DNA of 64,000 nucleotides from assembly GCA_045592785.1 (NCBI GenBank), contig JAZNVL010000060.1:69362-133361 (forward strand), in the 5' to 3' direction. The stretch is from RGIG8244 sp045592785. GTDB taxonomy: Bacteria; Verrucomicrobiota; Lentisphaeria; Victivallales; UBA1829. The notes under the pieces were generated by a model. The model was given only the letters and a program-made list of their open reading frames with translations. It searched no databases and was not told the DNA's origin. The position numbers and the translations under genes are program-made. Positions within the stretch are counted from its first letter, which is position 1, and every line of letters starts with the position of its first letter. Shown piece after piece: positions 16,974 through 24,355 of the stretch.

Positions 16974-17784
16974 TCATCCCGTCATAAGCCGGGGTCATGT
17001 TTTTGGGGAGGAAGAAGGCGTCCAGTCGTTCCTGACGCGGATCGCCGTGATGGGAAAAGTGGTTGACGATACATTTTGTCGCGTCGGTGATCACACCGAT
17101 CTCCGCCAGTTTATCCCGGAACCGGACCGTGGAGTTCACCCCCAAATGATGGTCGGTGGAGTCCGGTCTGCCGAAACCGGTGGTACTTTCCAATACGACA
17201 AGATCCGCTTTCAAACCGGAATCTCCTGCCATGTCCCAGGTGTCATCATTCCACCAGCCGGAATCGTTCTGGATGAGGATCGTTTTCCCGTTCCGTGTGA
17301 TGAAATAATTCAACGGCGTTGTCACCGGCGCATGGGTCGCCCGGAGAGCAAAGATCGTCATGTCGCCATCCTGCAATGTCTGCCCGGGACTGATATGTTT
17401 TGCGGTCAGGTGCATTTCATCGAATGTGCACCCGGTTTCATTCCGGAGTCGTTCCAATGGTGCGGTATCCGCAATAATGGTCAAATCCTGTGTGACCACG
17501 GAGTACCGTTTCTGCCGCATGAGAAAGGGGTAAATATCCAGATGGTCTTTATGGGAATGAGAGAACAGGATGCGCCGGAGCGATAAGGTTTCGATCCGGA
17601 ACTCATCCCGTTGGCGTGCAAAGTCCGGTCCGCAGTCGATCAGCGTGTCACTGTCGATCAGATAAGATGTCCGTCTGCGGAGATTGCGCCCCTTATTCGT
17701 GCGGGCATCCACGCATACGGGACACTCACAGAAATAGGCAGGCACACCTTCCGCAGCTGCTGAACCGAGGACTTGCAAACGCAT
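16960..17784 (-). CDS. PhnP-like MBL-fold metallohydrolase
   Basis: 274 residues. The metal-binding motif HSHKDHLD (His76, His78, Asp80, His81) and later HAPVT and HFSHHGD residues mark a metallo-beta-lactamase fold. The N-terminal GSAAAEGVPAYFCECPVC, with a Cys cluster, resembles PhnP/PqqB phosphodiesterases. Its function may be cyclic phosphate hydrolysis, but no phn genes are nearby. It sits 6 nt downstream of argB and is probably the third gene of the argJ-argB unit. Confidence 0.8.
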   Translation of the reverse strand: MRLQVLGSAAAEGVPAYFCECPVCVDARTNKGRNLRRRTSYLIDSDTLIDCGPDFARQRDEFRIETLSLRRILFSHSHKDHLDIYPFLMRQKRYSVVTQDLTIIADTAPLERLRNETGCTFDEMHLTAKHISPGQTLQDGDMTIFALRATHAPVTTPLNYFITRNGKTILIQNDSGWWNDDTWDMAGDSGLKADLVVLESTTGFGRPDSTDHHLGVNSTVRFRDKLAEIGVITDATKCIVNHFSHHGDPRQERLDAFFLPKNMTPAYDGMIIDL

Positions 17785-17790
17785 AATGGT

Positions 17791-18666
17791 TTACCCTTTG
17801 ACGATCTGCGTGCCGACACCGGAAGCGGTGAAGATTTCCAGCAGCAGAGAGTGGGGTTGACGTCCGTCCACCATGTGGACCTGGGAGACTCCGCTTTCCA
17901 GAGAGCCGACACAGCTCTGGATCTTGGGCAGCATACCGCCGGAAAGAACGCCGTCCGAAATGAGTCCGGCGACTTCGGACGTATGAATGACAGAGATCAG
18001 CGAGGATTCGTCTTTGGGATCCCGGAGGATGCCGGGGACGTCACTCAGGAATACCAGTTTTTTCGCATTCAAAGCCTTTGCGATCTCACACGCAGCGGTA
18101 TCGGCATTGATGTTGTAAGTCTGACCATGGAAATCGGTGGCGAGCGGCGTGATCACCGGGATCACGTTGAACCGCAGTGCGTCATGGATCGCCGCGATAT
18201 CCACAGAAATGATTTCGCCCACATAACCGATATCCAGCTGGGCACCGGTTTCTTTGTCATGGGTGTAGAGCTTTTTCGCACGGAGCAGTTTCTTGCCGGA
18301 AACGGAAGCGCCTTTGCCGCCCGCTTTCAGAATACCTTCCACCAGCTGCACATTGGTCACATTGTGCAATACATCATCCACCACACCGATGGTTTTGTCA
18401 TCAGTCACGCGCAAGCCGTTGATGAACTGGGGTTCGATCTGCATTTCGCGCAGCCGTGCGGAGATGGCTTTTCCGCCGCCGTGGACCACCACCGGTTTCA
18501 TGCCGATGGCTTCCAGCAGGACGATATCCCGCATGGTTTTGTGGGTGAGAACCGGGTCTTCCATTGCGGAACCGCCGAACTTGACGACGACGATGGCGCC
18601 ATGGAATTGCTGGATGTAGGGCAATGCCTCAATAAGGACTTCCGTTTTCTTGACGAGATCTTTCAT
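17791..18666 (-). CDS. argB: Acetylglutamate kinase
   Basis: Phosphorylates N-acetylglutamate in arginine synthesis. 291 residues. Typical motifs are VVKFGGSAM, VVHGGGKAIS and the C-terminal ADTAACEIAKALNAKKLVFLSDVPG. An N-terminal helix of ~20 residues before the kinase core is like that of arginine-inhibited hexameric forms, so feedback inhibition is plausible. Lies 21 nt after argJ and 6 nt before the MBL gene. Confidence 0.96.
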   Translation of the reverse strand: MKDLVKKTEVLIEALPYIQQFHGAIVVVKFGGSAMEDPVLTHKTMRDIVLLEAIGMKPVVVHGGGKAISARLREMQIEPQFINGLRVTDDKTIGVVDDVLHNVTNVQLVEGILKAGGKGASVSGKKLLRAKKLYTHDKETGAQLDIGYVGEIISVDIAAIHDALRFNVIPVITPLATDFHGQTYNINADTAACEIAKALNAKKLVFLSDVPGILRDPKDESSLISVIHTSEVAGLISDGVLSGGMLPKIQSCVGSLESGVSQVHMVDGRQPHSLLLEIFTASGVGTQIVKG

Positions 18667-18687
18667 TATAATTTTCCTTGCAATAAA

Positions 18688-19932
18688 TTAAGTATGATAA
18701 TCTGCGTTGATCGTCACATAATCGTGGCTGATATCGCTGGTCCAAACCGTATGAGTGCAATCTCCGGCTCCCAGATTCAGATGGATCGTGAAGTCACGGC
18801 GTTTCATCACCGTACACAATTCGCTTTCCGGAGTCCCCGCATCCATTCCGCCGCGGACCACCGGCATTTCATCATAATCCAGTGTGACTTTTTCCGGGTC
18901 GAACATCGCGCCGGAGTAACCCGCCGCCGCAAGAACACGTCCCCAGTTGGGATCGCATCCGAACCAGGCGGTTTTGCACAGCATGGAGTCGGCAATGGCA
19001 CGGGCGCAGAGACGGGCATCGCCGGGAGTGGCTGCGCCTTTGACTTCCACGGTTACGAACTTGGTGGAGCCTTCGCCGTCCAGCACCATGGCACGGGCGA
19101 GATGCTGTGTGACTACGACCAATGCCTTGCGGAATGTTTCGGCATCTTCGGTCCCTGCCTGGATCTTCACGCCGGAAACCCCGTTGGCGAGCAGTACACA
19201 GGTGTCGTTTGTACTCATGTCATTATCCACCGTGATCCGGTTGAAAGACTGTTCCACTGCACTTTCCAGCAGCAGTGAGAGGTCGTTGGCGGAGATCTCT
19301 GCATCGGTCGTGAGGAAACAGAGCATGGTGGCGTGAGGACGGCATACGATCATTCCCGGCGCGATCATGCCCGCACCCTTTGTCATACCGCCGATGGTCA
19401 CGCGTTTGCCTTGAATATCGAACGAGATCGCGATGGATTTCGGTTTCGTATCCGTTGTCATGATCGCGTGAGATGCCGCGATCCCGCCATCCGCAGAAAG
19501 TCCGGCAGCTGCCGTGCGGATCCCTTTCGAGATGAGATCCATGGGCAGCTGTACGCCGATACGCCCGGTGGAGGCTGTCAACACATTTTCGGGCTTGATC
19601 CCGAGGACAGCCGCCGTTTCTTCGGCGGAGCGGACGGTATTGGTATAACCTTCTTTCCCGGTACAGGCGTTGGCGACGCCGCTGTTGACGATAACCGCGC
19701 GGATTTTTGAACCGGCACTGACGCGTTCTCTGCAGTACTGCACAGGAGCCGCAGGAAAGAGATTGGATGTAAACGTACCTGCGACGTTGCAATCCTGTTC
19801 CGAAAACAGCATGGCGAAGTCGGGTTTACCGCTTTTCTTGAGTCCGGCAGTGATCCCGGCTGCAGTGAAACCGGCGGGAGAACTGACACTGCCGTTTTCG
19901 ACGAAATCGAAATTATGCACGACGTTATTCAT
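18688..19932 (-). CDS. argJ: Bifunctional ornithine acetyltransferase/N-acetylglutamate synthase
   Basis: Recycles the acetyl group from acetylornithine to glutamate. 414 residues, self-cleaved into alpha and beta chains at an Ala-Thr bond; the nucleophile would be Thr202 in ATML. KGAGMIAP is present, but six extra residues (IVCRPH) lie between GM and ATML, where the usual sequence runs PNMATML directly. Other motifs (VNSGVANACTG, STGRIG, GCDPNWGR) are normal. First gene of argJ-argB-MBL on the minus strand. Confidence 0.95.
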   Translation of the reverse strand: MNNVVHNFDFVENGSVSSPAGFTAAGITAGLKKSGKPDFAMLFSEQDCNVAGTFTSNLFPAAPVQYCRERVSAGSKIRAVIVNSGVANACTGKEGYTNTVRSAEETAAVLGIKPENVLTASTGRIGVQLPMDLISKGIRTAAAGLSADGGIAASHAIMTTDTKPKSIAISFDIQGKRVTIGGMTKGAGMIAPGMIVCRPHATMLCFLTTDAEISANDLSLLLESAVEQSFNRITVDNDMSTNDTCVLLANGVSGVKIQAGTEDAETFRKALVVVTQHLARAMVLDGEGSTKFVTVEVKGAATPGDARLCARAIADSMLCKTAWFGCDPNWGRVLAAAGYSGAMFDPEKVTLDYDEMPVVRGGMDAGTPESELCTVMKRRDFTIHLNLGAGDCTHTVWTSDISHDYVTINADYHT

Positions 19933-19995
19933 ATTCTGTTCTGTGTCCTTTCTGAAGGTAAGTTACATTACAGTATATATAATGTAGCACACTTT

Positions 19996-20448
19996 TTATT
20001 TTTTGCCACCCTCGGAAGCAGTAATTGTCAAAGAAATTCCACCGCGGGGGCGGAAAACGCCTTTGACTTCCATCCAACGGGGATTACATGCTTTGCAAAG
20101 ATCGGTCAGGATCCGGTTCACTGCTTCTTCATGGAACGTGTTGCAGGTACGGAAAGAGAACAGGTAAAGTTTCAATGCCTTGCTTTCCACACAAAGTTTA
20201 TCCGGAGTGTAACGGACCGTGATATGTCCGAAGTCAGGTTGTCCGGTGACGGGACAGAGGCTTGTGAATTCGGGACAGTCAAATTCGATGATGTAATCGC
20301 GTTTCGGGAATTGATTGTCGAACGTTTCGATTTTTGCCTCATCGGGATTATCCGGATACTCCGTATGATTGCGGTTCAGGAGGGTCAGACGGCTGTGTCT
20401 GGCTTCGGGCATGGCACCATTTTTCTCAATTTTTTTTGATTTTGCCAT
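19996..20448 (-). CDS. queF: NADPH-dependent 7-cyano-7-deazaguanine reductase QueF
   Basis: Reduces preQ0 to preQ1 in queuosine biosynthesis. 150 residues, the short unimodular type. Cys65 in CPVTGQPDFG is the thioimide nucleophile with Asp72; ESKALKLYLFSFR is the family signature with the substrate-binding Glu. The start is preceded by AAAGGAT. Monocistronic as far as can be seen, divergent from the TIGR04073 gene. No preQ1 riboswitch is evident. Confidence 0.95.
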   Translation of the reverse strand: MAKSKKIEKNGAMPEARHSRLTLLNRNHTEYPDNPDEAKIETFDNQFPKRDYIIEFDCPEFTSLCPVTGQPDFGHITVRYTPDKLCVESKALKLYLFSFRTCNTFHEEAVNRILTDLCKACNPRWMEVKGVFRPRGGISLTITASEGGKK

Positions 20449-20528
20449 AAAAAAATCCTTTCACATGTTCTTTTTGCCGAAAAATTGAAAAAAAATTAAA
20501 AATATTGACAATTTTTTAACTTTTCGAC

Positions 20529-20556
20529 TTGATACAACGAAAATATGGAATATATT
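20529..20556 (+). promoter_or_regulatory. Promoter of the TIGR04073 operon
   Basis: TTGATA at 20529-20534, 16-nt spacer, TATATT at 20551-20556. A TTGACA just upstream offers a second -35 with poorer spacing. Confidence 0.6.
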
Positions 20557-20633
20557 AACAGCAGTTTCAGAAATTGCAACCTGAAAATGTGTATTTTTTC
20601 AAAATTTTTTTATTTTAACTCGAAGGAGACAAC

Positions 20634-21104
20634 ATGAAAGTTTGGAAGAAAATCTTCATCGCTGCAGCTGCCCTGGTTGCAGTCGGAACCACCGATGTCT
20701 TCGCCCTCAGCGGCGGAACGGGCGTCGACATGAACCTTTCCCCGGAACAGCCGATGGGGTACGAAAACCTCTGGAATCGTATGACCCGCAAACTCGGTCG
20801 TGGAATCGTGAATGTCGGTTTCGGTGCTCTGGAACTTCCTATTCGTGTCTGTGAAGTCAACTTCAATGAAGGCGGTCTTGCCGCCAGTACGTTCGGTGTC
20901 CTTTCCGGTATCGGTTATGTCGTCGTGCGCGAAGTCGTCGGTGTCGTTGAAATCGTGACTTTCCCGTTCCCGCTGCCCAACTGCCCCAATGACCCCATGG
21001 GTTATGGTGCCGGTTATGGTCCGATCCTTACTCCGGAATGGATCATCACTCCGGAAACGAACTATTATAACTTCTTCAATACCAAAGGATCATTCGTAAA
21101 TTGA
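20634..21104 (+). CDS. Exosortase system-associated protein, TIGR04073 family
   Basis: 156 residues with a cleavable signal peptide (cleavage near VFA-LSGG, residue 24). The mature part has RKLGRGIVNVGFGALELP, a glycine-rich middle segment, VVGVVEIVTFPFPLP and a C-terminal GPILTPEWI, the pattern of TIGR04073. Function is unknown; the family occurs in Lentisphaerota, Verrucomicrobia and other exosortase-bearing bacteria. Strong Shine-Dalgarno GAAGGAGA. It is the first of three genes joined by 4-nt TTGA overlaps. No exosortase gene is in this window. Confidence 0.8.
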   Translation: MKVWKKIFIAAAALVAVGTTDVFALSGGTGVDMNLSPEQPMGYENLWNRMTRKLGRGIVNVGFGALELPIRVCEVNFNEGGLAASTFGVLSGIGYVVVREVVGVVEIVTFPFPLPNCPNDPMGYGAGYGPILTPEWIITPETNYYNFFNTKGSFVN

Positions 21105-21895
21105 AAAGAGGCCCTTACAAGATTCGGAGTAATGGCTCCTGCGCGAGTATGCCCATTACAGATGACATCTTGGATGCCATTGACCGCGCAGTCCAGTACT
21201 ACGGTAACGTAGCACAGTTGGCTAAACTGTTCGATGTTGCTCACAGCACAGTGATTTTCTGGCGCTGTAAAAAAACATTGAGCATGAGCGGTAAAGTATG
21301 GCTGGAAAAGGTTAAACCGGTTCTTGCACCTTTCCTTCTGGATAAAGGTTTGGTGATAAGAGAACCCGCGATCGGTGACTATACCTATACTCCTGTGACC
21401 CCTGCGGATTACAAGTCCGATTCCCGGCGCAGAGGTGGTCCCACCAATTCGGTCAGCGTCATTGAGCTTGCATTGCTCCGCAAGTATGAACCGGCATCGG
21501 AATCTGTTTCCCATTATGCCCGTGTGAATGCCTGCGCAAAGTACACGTTCTCCACTAAATGCAAACGCGGTGCTTTCGCGATCAGGATCAATGATGAGTT
21601 TCCGGAATTCTTCCCCGCTGGCTCCAATATCCTGGCGTTTCCTGTTTCTCCCCGGACCGGATGTATGGTCATGGCGAAGGTACGGGAATCCGGTGAAGTG
21701 GTCGTTCGCAGATATGAACGTCATGGCGACTTCATCAAACTGGTGGATTGTCTCGGACGTCCTGAATTTGATATCGACTGGGATACGACCAAAGTCAGCG
21801 GGAAACTCGTCTGGATGTATCCATTGATCGAAGTCAGCATGTGCCTGGTCCCGAAAGGGATCCGGTTCAATTTTGAAGATGAGGAAGAGGATTGA
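21101..21895 (+). CDS. HTH protein with degenerate S24/LexA-like C-terminal domain
   Basis: 264 residues starting at TTG (21101), whose last two bases plus A form the upstream stop; AAAGGA lies 11 nt before it. Residues ~20-75 look like a Cro/XRE-type DNA-binding region (GNVAQLAKLFDVAHSTVIFW). Residues ~150-245 resemble the beta-fold of S24 peptidases: DEFPEFFPAGSNIL...GCMVMAKV...VVVRRYERHGDFIKLV. The serine of the usual SMxP and the lysine after VVK are not seen (DEFP and VVVRR instead), so self-cleavage is unlikely. Probably a DNA-binding regulator; the target is unknown. Confidence 0.65.
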   Translation: MKRGPYKIRSNGSCASMPITDDILDAIDRAVQYYGNVAQLAKLFDVAHSTVIFWRCKKTLSMSGKVWLEKVKPVLAPFLLDKGLVIREPAIGDYTYTPVTPADYKSDSRRRGGPTNSVSVIELALLRKYEPASESVSHYARVNACAKYTFSTKCKRGAFAIRINDEFPEFFPAGSNILAFPVSPRTGCMVMAKVRESGEVVVRRYERHGDFIKLVDCLGRPEFDIDWDTTKVSGKLVWMYPLIEVSMCLVPKGIRFNFEDEEED

Positions 21896-22329
21896 ATAAG
21901 AAGCTCCTGAAACATATCCTGTCTTTCACCGTCGGAATCATTCCGGCGGTTTTTCTTGTATCCTGTCAATGTGTGGAAGACTGGCTTGACAGGGATAAGC
22001 CTTTGCCGGAGGAGAATCTCGCACATGCTCCGGAGCAGCAGAAACGTTTTACCCGGAATGAAGCAACGGCTGCTGTTTGTAATCAGTTGGTCATGATGTT
22101 TTCCACCCGGTTTGCCAGAAAACCTGCTCTCATGTTGGAACAGAGGGATCCCATGACAGCCTCTCTGGCGCAACAGCTTTATCAGGCAAATGTGATCAGT
22201 GTATATCCCGCCCCGAAAAACACCTGCCGAATCAAAACACAGCGTCTGACAAAAGAGCTCTGGCAGGTGGCGGTATATGATCCGGCGGGTAAAGTCATGC
22301 TGGATAAAACGTTTTACCTGAAAGATTGA
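21892..22329 (+). CDS. Small lipoprotein of unknown function
   Basis: 145 residues starting at TTG (21892), which overlaps the upstream stop as TTGA. A lipobox LVSC with Cys25 follows a hydrophobic segment, so it is an exported lipoprotein. The mature part (QCVEDWLDRDKPLPEE, then a mixed alpha/beta region) matches nothing I recognise. Third gene of the TIGR04073 set and 3 nt before the release-factor homologue. Confidence 0.7.
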   Translation: MNKKLLKHILSFTVGIIPAVFLVSCQCVEDWLDRDKPLPEENLAHAPEQQKRFTRNEATAAVCNQLVMMFSTRFARKPALMLEQRDPMTASLAQQLYQANVISVYPAPKNTCRIKTQRLTKELWQVAVYDPAGKVMLDKTFYLKD

Positions 22330-22332
22330 CCT

Positions 22333-22821
22333 ATGTCCAAACGTGACACCTGGCTGACTTGTGATGAGTCACTTCTTGTTGTCCGGCTGGATTTCCATAA
22401 AGGGGCAGGGAACGGCGGACAGAAGATCAACAAGACGTCCTCGGCGGTCCGCATTACTCACCCGGAAAGCGGGATCACCACCGTTTGCAATGAATCCCGT
22501 TCCCAAACACGGAACCGTCAGCTTGCCATCCGGAAATTGCGGAAACGTATGGCATTGGAATTGCGTTGCGAACCGGAAATGGAAGTTAATGCGAAAGATA
22601 TTCCTGCGTTGACAAACGAACGGTATTATTTATATCTCGCACAGGTTTTGGATCATTTGCAGAAAACGGGGAGTGTGCCCGGGTTCACGAGGTCGGGATT
22701 GGAACGATTTCTCCGTCGCGATCCGGAAGTATGGCGTTATCTTTCCGAACACAAAACGACGGAGTATGGTATCTATTTCGGGGTCAGAACATGTTCCGGA
22801 GACGGCGCACCCGTTCCTTGA
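22333..22821 (+). CDS. Release factor-like GGQ-domain protein
   Basis: 162 residues. The motif GAGNGGQKINKT (GGQ at 28-30) is the peptidyl-tRNA hydrolysis loop of class I release factors. The stop-codon-recognition domains of RF1/RF2 are absent. The tail (about residues 60-160) is helical and ends WRYLSEHKTTEYGIYFG, without the basic ArfB tail. It may rescue stalled ribosomes or act on a special substrate. The last 38 bp overlap the convergent htpX-like gene. Confidence 0.75.
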   Translation: MSKRDTWLTCDESLLVVRLDFHKGAGNGGQKINKTSSAVRITHPESGITTVCNESRSQTRNRQLAIRKLRKRMALELRCEPEMEVNAKDIPALTNERYYLYLAQVLDHLQKTGSVPGFTRSGLERFLRRDPEVWRYLSEHKTTEYGIYFGVRTCSGDGAPVP

Positions 22822-23722
22822 TCGGGGGATGCGTGGAGAAGAGTTCTCCGCCCGGGAAGTTGATATACATGCACGCCATGGAACTGCCGCCCAGTTCTTC
22901 TTTTTCTTCGGAACTGTAATCTTCTCCGCCCAGTTTTTCCAATGCACTGGCAAGTCCTTCATTGTAGGAGCAAAGGCGGACCGCTACGGCATCTGCGGCG
23001 TATTCTCTCTGACGGGAGATGCCCATCTGGAGCAGGGAGGAGATCAGCGCGGCGAGGGGACGGACCAGCAGTGCAAGAAGCAGGATGATCAGAATGGCAC
23101 CGCCAGCATTGGAGTCACGGTTCCGTCTTCTGTCACCGCCGGATAACGCCTGTGCGATCCCGATCCGCTCAATGATGAACGCCAGGATCAGCAGCACACT
23201 GATCAATGCCACCACCAGCTGATTGAGCATGATGTCACGATGTATGATGTGACCCACTTCATGCGCGATCACACCTTCCAGTTCCTGTTCATTCATCATA
23301 TCCAGCAACCCCTGGGTCACGCCGACGAACGCGCCGCTTTCGTTCATGCCGGAAGCAAAGGCGTTGGGAATATCGGTGGGTATGATGTATAAGTCGGGCG
23401 TCCGGGAAAGTCCGGCGGAGACCGCCAGCCCTTCCAGAATGTGTATGGCGCGCCGTTCTTTCAAGTTATCCGGATTTGCTGCTCTGCCGCGGGTCATGGC
23501 GAGGATCGCAAACTTTGCCGTCAGGATTTGGAATGGGATCACGATAAGGCAGATGATGCCACCGACCATCAACCCGGCAGGTACATTATTCAGCTGTTTG
23601 CCGATATACCAGGATGCGGCGACGACCAGTGCCATGATGATCCCGACAAGAATAAAACTCTTGAGAAAATTCTTCCGGACTTCTTCCGAAGCAATCAGGG
23701 GGGCGGACATTTCTCCGTTCAT
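22784..23722 (-). CDS. M48 family zinc metalloprotease (HtpX-like)
   Basis: 312-residue membrane protease. Two hydrophobic N-terminal segments, then HEVGHIIHRD (zinc His and catalytic Glu), two more membrane segments, and EYAADAVAVRL with the third zinc ligand. HtpX-type proteases clear misfolded membrane proteins. It lies 9 nt downstream of lemA; the lemA-htpX pair is a widespread conserved unit. Confidence 0.92.
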   Translation of the reverse strand: MNGEMSAPLIASEEVRKNFLKSFILVGIIMALVVAASWYIGKQLNNVPAGLMVGGIICLIVIPFQILTAKFAILAMTRGRAANPDNLKERRAIHILEGLAVSAGLSRTPDLYIIPTDIPNAFASGMNESGAFVGVTQGLLDMMNEQELEGVIAHEVGHIIHRDIMLNQLVVALISVLLILAFIIERIGIAQALSGGDRRRNRDSNAGGAILIILLLALLVRPLAALISSLLQMGISRQREYAADAVAVRLCSYNEGLASALEKLGGEDYSSEEKEELGGSSMACMYINFPGGELFSTHPPIKERVRRLRNMF

Positions 23723-23731
23723 ACAGGATCC

Positions 23732-24295
23732 TTACAGTTGGCTGATACGGATATTGTCGGCATCTTCCCGGCTCTTCTGGGAAATCTCAAACATTTCTTC
23801 TTTTTTCAGAGCCATCTGATTGGCAACGATGCTCGCCGGGAACATCACGATATCCATATTGTACCGGGCAACGCTCATGTTATAACGGTTCCGGGCATAC
23901 GCGATTTTGTCTTCGCAGTCCTTGATATCAGCCATCATGGTGAGGAAAGATTTGTTGGTTCCCAGTTCGGGATAGGCTTCCGCCACCGCATGGATGGAAG
24001 GCAGGATCGAATTGATCTTTTCATTGGCAGCCATGGCTTCCGCATGATTGCTGCTGGTCAACCCGGATCGTGCCTGTGTAAGTTCGGTGAGGACTTTGTT
24101 TTCAAAATTCATCTGCATTTTCAGCGTATCCACCAGATTGGGGATGATGTTTGCTTTCCGCTTCAGCTGCACGTCGATCCCAGCCCAGGCTTCTGTAATA
24201 ACGACTTTCAGCCTGTTGAAACGGTTCATCGTGGCGATCCACCACAGTATGATAGCGACCACGATCACGGCAGCGATAATAATTCCGGTTGTCAT
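23732..24295 (-). CDS. LemA family protein
   Basis: 187 residues: one N-terminal transmembrane segment (residues 3-20), then a long helical bundle. The NRFNRLKVVITEAWAGIDVQLKRKANIIPNLVDTLK stretch, read in two parts, and the SYPELGTNKSF-like YPELGTNKSF are LemA hallmarks. Function is not defined; usually paired with an M48 protease, as here. An AGGAGTGTG ribosome site precedes the ATG. Confidence 0.93.
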   Translation of the reverse strand: MTTGIIIAAVIVVAIILWWIATMNRFNRLKVVITEAWAGIDVQLKRKANIIPNLVDTLKMQMNFENKVLTELTQARSGLTSSNHAEAMAANEKINSILPSIHAVAEAYPELGTNKSFLTMMADIKDCEDKIAYARNRYNMSVARYNMDIVMFPASIVANQMALKKEEMFEISQKSREDADNIRISQL

Positions 24296-24327
24296 AATTC
24301 ACACTCCTTTGTGTTAGTTGTTTTTTT

Positions 24328-24355
24328 AATATAGCATATATTTTACGATTTGCAA
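24328..24355 (-). promoter_or_regulatory. Promoter of lemA-htpX
   Basis: On the minus strand TTGCAA (24355-24350), 16-nt spacer ending in ATGC, TATATT (24333-24328). It overlaps the last codons of the GH36 gene. Confidence 0.6.

Noticed and set aside
17773..19278. 501-codon plus-strand frame opposite argB and argJ
   Set aside because: Antisense to two clear arginine genes; composition typical of a shadow.
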